DNA of 64,000 nucleotides from Pedobacter nanyangensis (GCF_003313505.1 NZ_QMHO01000016.1:1-64000), one strand, 5' to 3'; counted from the stretch's first letter, positions 40,731 through 51,838 are shown. Translations and numbers: made by a program. The notes: a model not told the origin generated them from the letters alone.

Positions 40731-43523
40731 TTACATCCTACCTGGGCCACCCATCCTGAAATTTCCCTGTCCTCTTCCCTGTTGTTGCGGGTTCATACCT
40801 GCAATGGTACTCAACGAATAAGTGAACGAGAACATGAAATAACGTTTCAACACATTAAAGTTCTCATCAACGATAGAGTTGGCAGTTGCAGTACGTAAAA
40901 TCCCGGTATTTTCATTAAACAGGTCGTTTACAGCCAACTTAAATGTTCCTTTATTTTTAAAGAACTGACGGCTGATATAGGCGTTAACTTGCGTGTAGCT
41001 GGTATTGTATTCGCCCCTCCCAGTCAGCCTATTGTAGGTAGCATCTGTTTGCAAACGGATGTTGCCTGGGAACATGTAGCTAATGTCGATATTAGGTGCC
41101 AGCGTGTAGTAGTTAGTTGTTTGTCCTACGGTGTAGGTGCTATGGTCCCATCTGCCAGAAACTCCTGCAATCAGGTCAAACTTATCCATGTTGGACACCA
41201 ACTTGTATCCATTTCTAATTCCAAAATTTTTGGTCACGTTTGCTCCACCATCGGCGGTTAAGTTAGTTCCTTTACTAGCAGATACGCCGCCATCAATTTG
41301 TAAGTTCAGCTTATTCCCTTTAATAATGGGTAAGCCTAGCGTTCCGAAAACATTAGCGTTGTAATTACCGTCAACGTTTACCACACGGTTTTCAATTTTA
41401 CCGATATCCTCTCCACTGGTAATTTGTCTTTGGGAATTACCAAAATCATTAAACGTTTGCGTAATGAAGGCTCCTAAAAACAAGGTACGATAACTTGCGA
41501 AATCAAAGTTATTATAAAAAATCCTCAAGTTATTGGAGAAAGACGGCTTAAGATCTGGGTTACCTACGGGGCTGGTTAACGTATTGGTACGGTCTTTTAC
41601 GGGTTGGATTTGATCAATGCTCGGCTGATTGGTTCTACCATCGTACCTGATATTCAAACGTTTTGAGTTACTGAAGTTATATCTAAATTGTGCCGTAGGT
41701 GTAACGTTAAAGAAATCGCGTTTTAAGGTTTGTCCCGTAGTTAGGTTATCGTTGATACGATTAGTTAACTGCCCTGCAACCCCAATGTTCCAGTTGTACT
41801 TTTTCTCGTTTTTGTTTAAGCTAAACCCTAGGGCATTTGTCCAGGTTGTATTTTCAAATTCGTTGCTGTAATCTGGGTTGTTAACCAAAACGTCGTACTG
41901 TTGGGTGGCGTTGTTGAACTCATAGAGGTAACGCTTCCTATTGTCGTGCATGTAGCCATTCTGTAGGTTAAACTCTAAACTTAAAGTTTTAGACAATGGT
42001 TCTGTATAAACCAACCTGGCCGTATTGCTAAATGAATTTACTTTATTGTCATTTAATTCATCTAGGTTACTGACAGAAACGCCTCCGCCCGTTGCGGTTA
42101 AGGTTTGAGGGTTTTTATTATAGATATCCGAATCGCTATCATTAATATTGGTATTGATGTTTAACGACAAGGTACGCCCACGACGAAGGAATTTTCTCCT
42201 GAGCAACAAGTTGTTACTGATGGTTGGCGATGTAGAGTTGGTGATTAGATTTTGGTAGCCTACAGCTGTACCTGCCAGGTTGTTTCTGGTATAACTTGTT
42301 AGGCTACTGTTTGCGTTATCTGTATAAGAAATATTAGGTTGTAGCCTAATGGAAGTAGCCGAATCCAACTTGGTGTCAATCATGAAGTTTAAACGATGGT
42401 TTAAACGCTCGGTTGTGCTTTCGGTGTTATTGTTGCTGGTAACGGTATTATTTCCGATAAAGTTCTGCGAGTTGTTGAAGCCCGTATTAAACAAGGAAGT
42501 TTTATTGAAGAAATAGCTCCCGTTAAACTGGGTACCGTCATCGTAGGTATCGGCAAAGTCAATACCTGCCGCATTGGTCGTAGTAATCCCTTTCTGTTGC
42601 TGGCCTCCGGCTGCACCGCCAAACATCATTCCCCGGCCGCCGCCGCCGCCAACACCGCCGCCAAAGTTCTGCTTGTTTACGTTGTTAAACTGGCCTATTA
42701 ATGAAATGCGCTGTGCATTATCAAAACGGTTTACGTTAATGTTTACGTCATAACGATCATCGGTACCATACCCTGCGGTACTGTTGCCCATGTAGCCTTT
42801 GTTTTTGATGCCGTTTTTGGTCACAATGTTCAAAATCTTTTCACGGTTGCCATCATCAACTCCAGAGAATTTAGATTGTTCCGACATATCGTCGATGATC
42901 TGGATCTTATCTACCATGTCGGCAGGCAAGTTTCTGGTAGCCAGCAACGGGTCATTGCCCATGAAATCTTTCCCGTCTACACGTACCCTTTTAATGGTTT
43001 CGCCCTGGGTGGTTACGGTACCATCTTTGGCCACATCAACACCGGGCACCTTTTTCAACAGGTCCTCAACCACCGAGTTTTCTTTAACTTTTAGGGTTGA
43101 GGCGCTAATCTCCAAAGTATCTTTTTTAACCACTACCGGAGGGGTTTCTCCTTTGATTTCGACACCCTTTAGGGTTACGCCGGTATTTTCCATCAGCAAT
43201 TCACCAAAATTGATGCTGGGCTTTGCTGTGGTTAGTTCAAAATCCCTGTTAATGGTTTTAAGGCCCAAAAACACCACATACAACCTATATTTACCAGCAG
43301 CAATGTTGCTTATGGAAAAAGATCCGTTAGGATTGGTAGAAGTAGTGCCTACAACGGTTGAATCGCTGCTCAATTTCTTGATGGCTACTGAAGCGTAATC
43401 AATAGGTTTTTTATCATTTTGATTTAAAACTTTTCCACTCACCGTACCTTGTGCCTGTGCAAAAGCAATATTGCCCAACCAGAGAAGGGCCATCCATAAA
43501 ACGCTTTGTAAATGTTTATTCAT
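40731..43523 (-). CDS. TonB-receptor-like outer-membrane beta-barrel protein
   Basis: This 930-residue protein has signal peptide MNKHLQSVLWMALLWLGNIAFAQAQ, a CarboxypepD-regulatory-like domain (GTVSGKVLNQNDKKPIDYASVAI, about 26-115), a plug-like region (ENSVVEDLLKKVPGVDVAKDGTV, RVRVDGKDFMGNDPLLATRNLPADMVDKIQIIDD) and a large C-terminal OMP_b-brl-3-type barrel. It has a Gly-rich insert (GGGVGGGGGRGMMFGGAAGG) near residue 290 and a Gly/Arg/Gln-rich tail. There is no SusD partner, so it may import a small compound or have a structural role. It is not an STN-containing signal transducer. Confidence 0.88.
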   Translation of the reverse strand: MNKHLQSVLWMALLWLGNIAFAQAQGTVSGKVLNQNDKKPIDYASVAIKKLSSDSTVVGTTSTNPNGSFSISNIAAGKYRLYVVFLGLKTINRDFELTTAKPSINFGELLMENTGVTLKGVEIKGETPPVVVKKDTLEISASTLKVKENSVVEDLLKKVPGVDVAKDGTVTTQGETIKRVRVDGKDFMGNDPLLATRNLPADMVDKIQIIDDMSEQSKFSGVDDGNREKILNIVTKNGIKNKGYMGNSTAGYGTDDRYDVNINVNRFDNAQRISLIGQFNNVNKQNFGGGVGGGGGRGMMFGGAAGGQQQKGITTTNAAGIDFADTYDDGTQFNGSYFFNKTSLFNTGFNNSQNFIGNNTVTSNNNTESTTERLNHRLNFMIDTKLDSATSIRLQPNISYTDNANSSLTSYTRNNLAGTAVGYQNLITNSTSPTISNNLLLRRKFLRRGRTLSLNINTNINDSDSDIYNKNPQTLTATGGGVSVSNLDELNDNKVNSFSNTARLVYTEPLSKTLSLEFNLQNGYMHDNRKRYLYEFNNATQQYDVLVNNPDYSNEFENTTWTNALGFSLNKNEKKYNWNIGVAGQLTNRINDNLTTGQTLKRDFFNVTPTAQFRYNFSNSKRLNIRYDGRTNQPSIDQIQPVKDRTNTLTSPVGNPDLKPSFSNNLRIFYNNFDFASYRTLFLGAFITQTFNDFGNSQRQITSGEDIGKIENRVVNVDGNYNANVFGTLGLPIIKGNKLNLQIDGGVSASKGTNLTADGGANVTKNFGIRNGYKLVSNMDKFDLIAGVSGRWDHSTYTVGQTTNYYTLAPNIDISYMFPGNIRLQTDATYNRLTGRGEYNTSYTQVNAYISRQFFKNKGTFKLAVNDLFNENTGILRTATANSIVDENFNVLKRYFMFSFTYSLSTIAGMNPQQQGRGQGNFRMGGPGRM

Positions 43524-43791
43524 TTGTATGTTCTAAAAAATATTTTTAAATTATCTAATCAGACTTTCCAAAGCCACAAAGGTTTGTTAAGAAATGTTAA
43601 AAGCGCAGTAACATTTTAAATACAACTAACTTTATCGTTACAAAGGAAAAAATAAAGGTTTTGACAGCGGCTAAAACAGTGGCATTTATAGGCTTGTATG
43701 ACGTGAATGGGGTATTTTTGGGCACTTGCAGCTGGGTTTAAAGATGCTACAGGATTGTAGCAAAAAAAATATCAAAAAAATTAAGATCAGT

Positions 43792-44199
43792 TTAAACCTT
43801 CTTCCCATTGTAATTTGACAAGTGCAAAAGCACGTAACTAAAAACTCCCATTAAACAGCCAATCATGTCACAGGCAAAGTCCCACCACTCTGCCGAGCGA
43901 TAAGTAAAAACTTTCCATTGGAGCAGCTCTATCCCTCCGCCGATGACTACCGAGATCAAGATAATTTTAAAGATGGTTAGCGAGCGAAAACTATAGTTAT
44001 GCTGGTATTTGATCTTTCCGTAAAAAAGCAAGATGGTAAGCACATAGAAGAAACCCAGGTGTGCCAGCTTATCAAAGCCTATGAAAAAAAAGCTAGATTC
44101 TGCGCCGTTACCAGAAAGATCAACGTTACAAAGCACCAAGGTAATAATGGTCCAGAGTATAGCCCAGCGCTGATACCTTAGTGCTTTGAATTTAGTCAT
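43792..44199 (-). CDS. VanZ-family membrane protein
   Basis: This 135-residue protein has four transmembrane segments. The VanZ signature blocks are FIGFDKLAHLGFFYVLTILLFYG and GGGIELLQWKVFTYRSAEWWDFACDMIGCLMGVFSYV. The function of the family is not known apart from low-level teicoplanin resistance by VanZ itself. It starts 3 bases after the gcvH stop, and gcvH-vanZ-like pairs beside sprA are a common Bacteroidota arrangement. Confidence 0.88.
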   Translation of the reverse strand: MTKFKALRYQRWAILWTIITLVLCNVDLSGNGAESSFFFIGFDKLAHLGFFYVLTILLFYGKIKYQHNYSFRSLTIFKIILISVVIGGGIELLQWKVFTYRSAEWWDFACDMIGCLMGVFSYVLLHLSNYNGKKV

Positions 44200-44202
44200 T
44201 TT

Positions 44203-44583
44203 TTAGGCGCCAATTAATGCTTTATAGTCGTCTGCACTTAGCAGTCCGTCTACTTCACCAGCATCAGCCAAGGTAACTTTAACCATCCAGCCCTCACCAT
44301 ACGGATCAGAGTTTACCAGCTCAGGATTGTCGTTTAATGCCGAGTTGAATTCGCTCACGGTACCGCTTACAGGCATAAAAAGATCAGAAACAGTTTTAAC
44401 CGCTTCTACCGTACCGAACACTTCTTCTTTTGCTACTTCAGCGCCCAGTGTATTGATGTCGATGTAGACGATGTCACCTAGCTCACGTTGAGCAAAATCA
44501 GTAATGCCAATGGTAGCCTCGTTTCCTGATACGGACACCCACTCGTGATCTTTTGTGTACTTTAGTTCTGATGGAAAGTTCAT
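44203..44583 (-). CDS. gcvH: Glycine cleavage system H protein
   Basis: This 126-residue lipoyl carrier protein has KYTKDHEWVSVSGNEATIGITDFAQRELGDIVYIDI and the lipoylation site Lys63 in GTVEAVKTVSDLFMPVSG. The C-terminal block has NSDPYGEGWMVKV. It shuttles the aminomethyl group between the P, T and L proteins. No other glycine cleavage gene is in the window. A TACCTTTG promoter element lies 46 bases upstream, so it need not depend on sprA read-through. Confidence 0.96.
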   Translation of the reverse strand: MNFPSELKYTKDHEWVSVSGNEATIGITDFAQRELGDIVYIDINTLGAEVAKEEVFGTVEAVKTVSDLFMPVSGTVSEFNSALNDNPELVNSDPYGEGWMVKVTLADAGEVDGLLSADDYKALIGA

Positions 44584-44629
44584 TTTTATGTTTTTATTAA
44601 GTTTGTTTTTTGATTAAATATCTATCTGG

Positions 44630-44637
44630 CAAAGGTA
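44630..44637 (-). promoter_or_regulatory. Candidate -7 element (TACCTTTG) of gcvH
   Basis: Read on the minus strand the bases are TACCTTTG, a match to TAnnTTTG, between the sprA stop (44663) and the gcvH start (44583). The -33 partner is not clear. Confidence 0.4.
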
Positions 44638-44662
44638 ATGAAATTATGGCATTGCCCATCCA

Positions 44663-47600
44663 CTAATTTAAGGTAACTCTTAGGCTAAAGCCGAAGTTGC
44701 TAAACGAGGTATTGAACGATTGCGAAGTATAGGGTTTGGTAATATTCGAATCATAGAATACCCTTACATTAAAACGCTGGTTGAGCACATAATCCACGCT
44801 TGGGCGCAGGGTAATGTTTTTAGCTCCCGATGATACTTCGGCCTCGGTAATATCCGCACGATAAATCACCGTTTTATTATCCCTTACCGAAACATCCAGT
44901 TTAAAGTCCATGTTGTTGTCCATTTTCATTTGTTTAAACAACCCGAACGGGAACCTGAACTTGGTGGTTCTGTAGCCCAAACCAAAAACGATGTTATTTT
45001 CTGAAAGGTGCGCCAATTGGCTGTTGGCCAAACTTAATCCCAGCAACCGTGTTTTGTTGATCTCGAAATTAAGGGTCATGTTATTTTTCAGGCGGGTATC
45101 AAAACCTATCAATGGTGCAAACTGTTCGGAAATTGTGACCTGCGAAAACTGGTAGAAAGGCAGGAAATTATTATTGATATCCGTACTGCTTACTGCGCCG
45201 TTAGCCTCTTCATATTTTAACAAGCTGTTGAAACCGTTGATGGCGTAGGTAGAACGATAGCCGTGCCGTAAGCTCAGCTCCGAGAAACGATCAGCGATGA
45301 ATGGATATTTGGTGAGCCCGCCATAAGTTAACCGCCAGTTAGGCAAAGGTATTTTAGGCATGCTGTTTAAACTCGATGAGTTGGGATCTTTACCTCTGTA
45401 AGCAGCAAGAAATGCCAATACCACTACATCTTGAGAACGTTTGTCATACCCGGCCGCATAGTTGTTGACAACACCGTTTGAGTTAGGATTTAAAGCTCCC
45501 AAGCGACGGGAGATAATAGGCCTGTAGCTCATGAAATCATTAAACACGCTGGATAAAACCGCTCCGCTTTTGTCTTTAAATGCCGTACCTATGGAGATGG
45601 TGGATATGCTAAAATCGCCAGTGGTATTGGGGCTTTGGTTGGTAAATGTTCCGCTATTGTTATCGTACTTGAAATTAGTAGAGTAATTTAACGTTCTGTT
45701 TTTATTGGCCAGGAGCGTAATCTTCAAATCGCGGATGGGTTCAATGGTACTGGTTAGCTGGAAATCCTCGCGAAGCGTATTTACATATAACTGCATCTGG
45801 GTTTCGTCTGTAGTGATCCAGCCATTGCTCACGGCCTGGAGCCTGATATCTCTTTGGCTACCAAATACAAATCCCAAACCGGGTGCCCCGGTTACGTCGT
45901 CTATCCCAAAAAATCTCGTTTTTGGCAGGTATCCCGGCAAAAATATCCCCTGAGTTTTGGTATAGGCTACGTTAACGTTTTTGATACTTGTGAGTAGCCC
46001 AATCATTACATTCGACAGCTTGAAAGTGGTGTCCCTCTGGTTTAGGCTTCGTCTCACGAAACCAAATTTATTGTACAGGGAAATCATGTTCAAGGTTGGA
46101 TTTACCTGTATGGTTCGTGAGTTTTGAATGGTATTCCCCAAGTTAATCGTTGGATCATTGAGGGTAGCCAATGGCTCGGTTTGCCAGGTAAACGTAGTTC
46201 CGTAGGTAGTAGCCAAGCTAATCCAATCTAAGCCCGGTATTTTGGCTATTGGCCAGTTGTACCTTACGTTAAGGCTGTGGTTATAGTCGGTATTGCGCCC
46301 CAGGCCTTTGATATTGTTCCAAAGAAGTTCTCTCTTATAACCTTCGATACGCCCCTCTGGTTCATCAATGATAGAATAATTGGTTGCATCAAAATCTAAG
46401 CTCAGTGATTTTGTCAAATCCCATGCAATGCCGTATACCCTTGTTACCAAAAAGTTTTTATTAAAGGTGGTATTAATAGGGATGGCATTATTAGGATCGT
46501 TGTTCCTTAAAGTATTCTCTGAATAGAAGCGATCAAAATCTATCCTAAAATTGATGGCGTTTGGCAATAGGGAGAAGTTGAAATCCTTCAGTAGCTTAAG
46601 GGTGTTGGATTTGATCAGCTTATCAAATGGCTGATAGCTTTTTGAGTTATAGCTATAATTATAGGCAAGTGAAGCTTTGTAGGTATTCTGAATAGTGGAT
46701 TCGTTAATAAAATCACGATGCGACATTTTGGTTTGCGCATAGGAGATGTTAAAGTTTTCGATATCCCAAAGTCTCACCTTGGCATCTTCCTTAACACGTT
46801 CCTTGCGCACATTGGTAAAGGCCAAACTGCTTCTGGTGGTATAGTCCTGCGCAAAGTTTAAAATCGAATCTTTTTGGGCCTTATTGGCATTGTCCAAGGC
46901 TTTTGAAAGCTCAATATCCGGAGTACGTGGATCAAACTGAGGGGTGGCTACCTGTTTAGAGTAACTCACAAACATTGGAATTTTCACACCACTTTTTTGC
47001 GGCAAAAATTTACCCAGTTCCATGTTCGAGGAGATATCGAAAGCCATATTGTCTGATCTGCTACGCTGGCTCACCTTACTATCAATAGAGCCAAAACCAA
47101 CCGTTGATTTGGTACCCGAAATATTCACATCTGCAAAGTCGGCAAGCTTGGCGCTCATCCTTGCCGTGGCCGCCCAGCCACCACGTTCATCAAACTCTGT
47201 TAGCCTCAATTCATTGAACCAAGCCTGAGCATATTTAGGCAAACCATCATCATTGGGTGAAGCATCAGGTCCGGTCCGCCAAGGATTTTTTAGTCCCAGC
47301 ATGTACACCCGCACCTTACTCATGTCTGGCTGTCCCTTTACAATAATGGTATTTTTACCGTCCGTATATCTAAATGGAATATTAACAGGCCATGGCGCGT
47401 TTCCTAAACGGGCGTTGTTACGTGCAATTTTTGCTTTTTGGAACAGCTCCAGTTCAATAACCATTTTATTTTCTTCTGGCCAAATGGCATAGGCATCGCT
47501 TGTTCCGGGCTGAGTTACTTTTAAGGGCTTATTATACTCGTAATAGTTCTCATCATTGTCTGTTCCTATCCTTAAGAAGGCGTTCAGGTCATTATCCTGT

Positions 47601-50600
47601 AAACTGTTTACGTCGTCTCCTTCTAAGTGGATATACATTTCCAGTTTCTTGTACGACCTGAAGTCATTGATCGCTGTTTTAAATGCCGCCCTGCCATAAC
47701 CGTCCCTTAAATCCTTAACGATCATGGAAAGCGACTGCTCGTTTTGACGGGTATCGCCTCTGTAGTTGCTAAAATCTCTTTCCCTTTCAATGCCCGGCGG
47801 AACAACATAAGGGATTGGTGACCTACGTCCGTTTTCTTCGATATTTACCGTTCCCAGCTCCAGGATAGAGTTATCTGGAGATGGGTTTGTTCCCAATCCT
47901 GGATCGGCAATTACTTTGCCGCTTTCGTTCTTGGCATTGTATTGTCTCCACTCTCCGCGAACGAACTGGATTTTTGCGAATCTCAATACTGCGGTATCTG
48001 CAAAGTTTGTCATGAACATTCTTACAAAACGTACCGATTTGAAATCTTGAATATTTGGTGATTTCCATTCGTATTGAGCCAAAGGAATACGAAGTTGGTA
48101 CCAAGTGGCATTTTGGGTTTGTCCGTTAGCCAATTTAACCGAAGAGGTTACCTTATCAGTTACAAAACCTTGGCCCACCTGCAAATCTCCGGGACGCATA
48201 GATATCTTATATTGATAATATTCGTCAGACTGGGTCATGTTGTTATCACGGTTGATATCTTCCCCATCAGGCAAATAGGTAGCGGCCGAATTTTCCAATC
48301 CCAACTCCTGCTGTGATTGCTGGGAGGTTTTAGAGTTGCCTTCCAAGCCGTTAAAGTTCATATAGCGTCTTAAAATACCGGCATTTTCCTGGTCTAATTG
48401 CCCGCCCCTAAAGTAAGCGTAGTCGTCAGAAGATGGATCGTTCTCTAAAGCTAACGCCGCATCAGGATTCAACTGGGCTTTAATTTGTTGGATTTGAGCG
48501 GCAAATTTTGTCCGTTCGTTGGCGTTAGACAAGCCGTCTAAACCAACATCCTGTGCACGTCTCACGTTGGGATCGTTATCAAACACCTGTACCACTGGTT
48601 GTAGTTTAGCAACACGCCCCCAAATGGTCTCGTCGTACTTACTTGGATCGTCATTAGCTGGCAAAGCATTTTCCAATGATTTACGACCATCTCTTAAAAT
48701 ATCCTCGGAAATATTTCCCAAGTTAAAATACAGGTCTCCACCTTGCGAGCCCGGCTTATACATGAACGGATCCATTACCCAAAGCTCAATAAACTCAATG
48801 TTCTGTGCTTCGAAATCATTCACGTCAACCCTCCGCATAATTCCGCCCCATCTGTTTCTGGGGTTTTGTAAAGTGCCATTTGGGTTGAAACCGTTTGGCG
48901 CAAAATTGTAAGGCCCCCTCAGCATGGGGTAGTAGGCCAAATCCAAGGTTTGCAAGGTAATGGGCTGGCCCGTACTGATTTGCTTGAAAGGAAAAACTTC
49001 CGTTTCCAATACCTCTCTTACATAGTGGTTGGAAAGTTCATTTTTGTTGTTTCTGATGTTATCGGGAATTTGGCCTGCACCGCCACGGTTATAAAAAACA
49101 GGGTCGATATTATAGAAAGCGATTTTAGCACGGTTGTAACCGTATTCTAAACTTGGCGGCAAACCGGGCGCCCCTTCCGGAAACATTTGGGGTGTACCCG
49201 AAATTTGCCAAGCAATGGCACTCTTTAGGTCAATTACCGACCGTGAGGCTTCAAAATCATCAATAAAACTGGTACCGCCTTTGCTGCCACCCATATTCAG
49301 CGCTGACGGATGGCCCGGAATAAGTTGGGCAAACTCTCCGTAAAAGGAGATATTGGATTTTTCCTTGGTAGAAATTAGCGGCAGTTTATCAATCATCTTG
49401 GTTAAAAACCTCGATGATGAAGTATAGTTCACATCCATTCCCCAAATGGAGTTAGAGATAGGCTCTTCTCCAAAATTAACTTTTGGGGTAATTGGCCGTT
49501 CGGTGAGGTTCATAAAGGTACCGCCAATATTCAACTTGTTATTCACCCGGTAATCGCCCCTTACCCCAAACAACGAGCGTTGCTGCAGGCCAAACAATTC
49601 ATTGTTTTCCGTAGAGATACGGATGGACTGCCCGGAGCTTAACAGTGCAGTGTTTAAGATCTTCACCCTACCGCTCATATAATCTACGGTATAGTCGTTC
49701 CCTTCAATCAAAGGGATACTTCCCATAAACACTTTTACAGATCCTTCGGGAACATTAATGGCATTTAAGCTAAATTCCGAAGAAATTTCAGATTGGTAGT
49801 GCCCTTTAATGATGTACCGATCTTTATCTGGAGATAATTGCTGGGCATCTACTTTGGTGGCACTATACAGCTGCGGGAAAGTATATTTGTCCCTTAGGTT
49901 CTGTTCGGTGGAAAGGAACTGATTGGCTAAATCTTTGCCAAAAGGTTCAATTACCGGAAAAACAATTCGGCCATTTTGCGGGTCAATTGTTACGTAGCCA
50001 CTAATGGTATTCAACAATGAAGTAGCAGAACTTCCCGTCCCGAAATTTGGGTTGTTAGTGGTGCCGAAATTATTTTGGGAAGAAGCAAAAGGATTGCTTT
50101 GTGATTCGAAATCAAAAACACCATCTGGCTTGGCTTCCTTTTGCGGGTTCAACCGGTCTAAACCAACCGCTTGTAGCCAAATTTTATTGGTAGTATTTGC
50201 TCCTTCTGTAATCAAGGCTCGCTCCACGCCAGAAGTTTCATCTAACCTAAAAAGATCTAATTTAAAGTTTTGACTGCTGATTTGATATCCACCAATGTTA
50301 TAGATGTTCTTCATCATCAAATTCCAGATCGGAAGGTTAGGCTTGGTGGTTTCGTTTTTAAGCAACTTCGCAAAAAGCACATTAGGTGTAGCTTGGTCAA
50401 AGGGCACATCGGCCGCAAATTCACCTACCTGATATTCTCTGCCGTCTTTCGTGTATCGATAGGCTACCGCTAAAAGCTCATCGGTATTAAGTTGAGTGTT
50501 AAGCGATATATACCCTAATTGCGGGTGCAGCGTAAACTCCCTGTCGGTAAGCTTGCGGGCGTAAGTAATTTTAGCGTAGTTATCTGTAGCCCCACTGCTG

Positions 50601-51838
50601 GCAAAGAAAGTACTTAAACTTGCGCTGCTGGAAGATCTCGCATCCGTTGGTATGGTGGTTAAGAGGTTGTTTGAATGTGTTTCGAAAGGCGGAGCGGTAG
50701 CAAAAGCAACGGGAAGGCTATCTGTTGTTGGGCGGGTGCGGGTAAAGGCGGGGTTGTATGGGGCATACTCGCCTAAGTCCATAAAACCAATTACATCCCT
50801 TGAATCGGTCGTATTACCTGTTTTATTGGTTACCCAAACTTCAATTCTGGTAATATTTACCCCCGATCGTACGATTGGAGCCGTTTTTAAGGAATTGTTA
50901 TATTGATCACGGAAGTATTGGGCCAAAAAGTAGTGTTTATTGGCTTCGTAGTCGCTTCCACTTATCCTAAAATCGCTTTGCTGCGCACCATTGCTAATTT
51001 CGATTTGTTTTGATTGTGATTTCTGCTGCGTAAAAACGGTGGTTAAGGCCAACTTGCCAAACTGCAATTGCGTTTTGATCCCAAACAGTGCCTGTGTACC
51101 CGTTATAAGCGAGGTATTAAGCGGCAAGCTTACGTTACCCGCCTCTATCTTTCTGATAATGTCATCTGGGCCACCGGTATAGTCCAATTTGATCTGGTTC
51201 TCAAAATCAAACTGCGCTTCGGTGTTGTAGTTCATCTTGATCTTCATTTTGGTACCAATGTTACCCACTACGTCCATTTGGATCCGCTGGGTGAAATCAA
51301 AATTACTTTGTACTCTTTGCCGTTCGTTAAAAAGTGGGTTTTCGTTTTTATTGACACGCCCCAGGAAAGTAAGCTCTGCTTCCCCGCTGGGCTGGATATC
51401 AATGGTGGTTCCGCCGAAGATCTTTTCGAACACGCGGCTATTGATCTTTACCTCGGGAATGATCCCTGTTTTGCGGATATCGTCTATTTCCTGGTTGGAG
51501 AACAAGCGCCAATTCTCACGCTTGATCTCACTATTGACCAAACGGAGGTACTGCTCAACCGTTAAATATTGAGGGGGCGTATATAGCTTATCGCCAATAC
51601 GCTCAGAAATGATATACCTGTTGCTGGCAGCGTCGTAAGTTACTTCCCTTTTTACGTTCTCCGGAAGCTTGTAAAATGGATTGGAATAATTGCGCAGCCC
51701 CATCCATTGTTTTTCTTTTGGGTTAAATGTGTTTTTTGCAGAGTCCACCCTTGACCCGCCATTATTTACCTGTGAGAACGCTGTTTTGCCAATGCAAAGG
51801 CCTACCAGTAAAACAAAATAGGCTAGTTTGTTTTTCAA
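44663..51838 (-). CDS. sprA: SprA, type IX secretion outer-membrane translocon
   Basis: This 2391-residue protein matches the very large SprA (Sov) barrel that forms the type IX secretion pore. It has a signal peptide (MKNKLAYFVLLVGLCIGKTAFSQ). Family blocks include YDAASNRYIISERIGDKLYTPPQYLTVEQYL near the start, SNPFASSQNNFG, VDYMSGRVKILN, GGSKGGTSFIDDFEASRSVIDL, WMVYY-free NVTPT-like barrel repeats and the end FSNFGFSLRVTLN. The length is within the family's usual 2300-2500 range, and no frameshift is seen. It should export cargo with sorting tails such as the protein at 6785-9514. It sits between ruvA and gcvH, 10 bases after ruvA. Confidence 0.96.
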   Translation of the reverse strand: MKNKLAYFVLLVGLCIGKTAFSQVNNGGSRVDSAKNTFNPKEKQWMGLRNYSNPFYKLPENVKREVTYDAASNRYIISERIGDKLYTPPQYLTVEQYLRLVNSEIKRENWRLFSNQEIDDIRKTGIIPEVKINSRVFEKIFGGTTIDIQPSGEAELTFLGRVNKNENPLFNERQRVQSNFDFTQRIQMDVVGNIGTKMKIKMNYNTEAQFDFENQIKLDYTGGPDDIIRKIEAGNVSLPLNTSLITGTQALFGIKTQLQFGKLALTTVFTQQKSQSKQIEISNGAQQSDFRISGSDYEANKHYFLAQYFRDQYNNSLKTAPIVRSGVNITRIEVWVTNKTGNTTDSRDVIGFMDLGEYAPYNPAFTRTRPTTDSLPVAFATAPPFETHSNNLLTTIPTDARSSSSASLSTFFASSGATDNYAKITYARKLTDREFTLHPQLGYISLNTQLNTDELLAVAYRYTKDGREYQVGEFAADVPFDQATPNVLFAKLLKNETTKPNLPIWNLMMKNIYNIGGYQISSQNFKLDLFRLDETSGVERALITEGANTTNKIWLQAVGLDRLNPQKEAKPDGVFDFESQSNPFASSQNNFGTTNNPNFGTGSSATSLLNTISGYVTIDPQNGRIVFPVIEPFGKDLANQFLSTEQNLRDKYTFPQLYSATKVDAQQLSPDKDRYIIKGHYQSEISSEFSLNAINVPEGSVKVFMGSIPLIEGNDYTVDYMSGRVKILNTALLSSGQSIRISTENNELFGLQQRSLFGVRGDYRVNNKLNIGGTFMNLTERPITPKVNFGEEPISNSIWGMDVNYTSSSRFLTKMIDKLPLISTKEKSNISFYGEFAQLIPGHPSALNMGGSKGGTSFIDDFEASRSVIDLKSAIAWQISGTPQMFPEGAPGLPPSLEYGYNRAKIAFYNIDPVFYNRGGAGQIPDNIRNNKNELSNHYVREVLETEVFPFKQISTGQPITLQTLDLAYYPMLRGPYNFAPNGFNPNGTLQNPRNRWGGIMRRVDVNDFEAQNIEFIELWVMDPFMYKPGSQGGDLYFNLGNISEDILRDGRKSLENALPANDDPSKYDETIWGRVAKLQPVVQVFDNDPNVRRAQDVGLDGLSNANERTKFAAQIQQIKAQLNPDAALALENDPSSDDYAYFRGGQLDQENAGILRRYMNFNGLEGNSKTSQQSQQELGLENSAATYLPDGEDINRDNNMTQSDEYYQYKISMRPGDLQVGQGFVTDKVTSSVKLANGQTQNATWYQLRIPLAQYEWKSPNIQDFKSVRFVRMFMTNFADTAVLRFAKIQFVRGEWRQYNAKNESGKVIADPGLGTNPSPDNSILELGTVNIEENGRRSPIPYVVPPGIERERDFSNYRGDTRQNEQSLSMIVKDLRDGYGRAAFKTAINDFRSYKKLEMYIHLEGDDVNSLQDNDLNAFLRIGTDNDENYYEYNKPLKVTQPGTSDAYAIWPEENKMVIELELFQKAKIARNNARLGNAPWPVNIPFRYTDGKNTIIVKGQPDMSKVRVYMLGLKNPWRTGPDASPNDDGLPKYAQAWFNELRLTEFDERGGWAATARMSAKLADFADVNISGTKSTVGFGSIDSKVSQRSRSDNMAFDISSNMELGKFLPQKSGVKIPMFVSYSKQVATPQFDPRTPDIELSKALDNANKAQKDSILNFAQDYTTRSSLAFTNVRKERVKEDAKVRLWDIENFNISYAQTKMSHRDFINESTIQNTYKASLAYNYSYNSKSYQPFDKLIKSNTLKLLKDFNFSLLPNAINFRIDFDRFYSENTLRNNDPNNAIPINTTFNKNFLVTRVYGIAWDLTKSLSLDFDATNYSIIDEPEGRIEGYKRELLWNNIKGLGRNTDYNHSLNVRYNWPIAKIPGLDWISLATTYGTTFTWQTEPLATLNDPTINLGNTIQNSRTIQVNPTLNMISLYNKFGFVRRSLNQRDTTFKLSNVMIGLLTSIKNVNVAYTKTQGIFLPGYLPKTRFFGIDDVTGAPGLGFVFGSQRDIRLQAVSNGWITTDETQMQLYVNTLREDFQLTSTIEPIRDLKITLLANKNRTLNYSTNFKYDNNSGTFTNQSPNTTGDFSISTISIGTAFKDKSGAVLSSVFNDFMSYRPIISRRLGALNPNSNGVVNNYAAGYDKRSQDVVVLAFLAAYRGKDPNSSSLNSMPKIPLPNWRLTYGGLTKYPFIADRFSELSLRHGYRSTYAINGFNSLLKYEEANGAVSSTDINNNFLPFYQFSQVTISEQFAPLIGFDTRLKNNMTLNFEINKTRLLGLSLANSQLAHLSENNIVFGLGYRTTKFRFPFGLFKQMKMDNNMDFKLDVSVRDNKTVIYRADITEAEVSSGAKNITLRPSVDYVLNQRFNVRVFYDSNITKPYTSQSFNTSFSNFGFSLRVTLN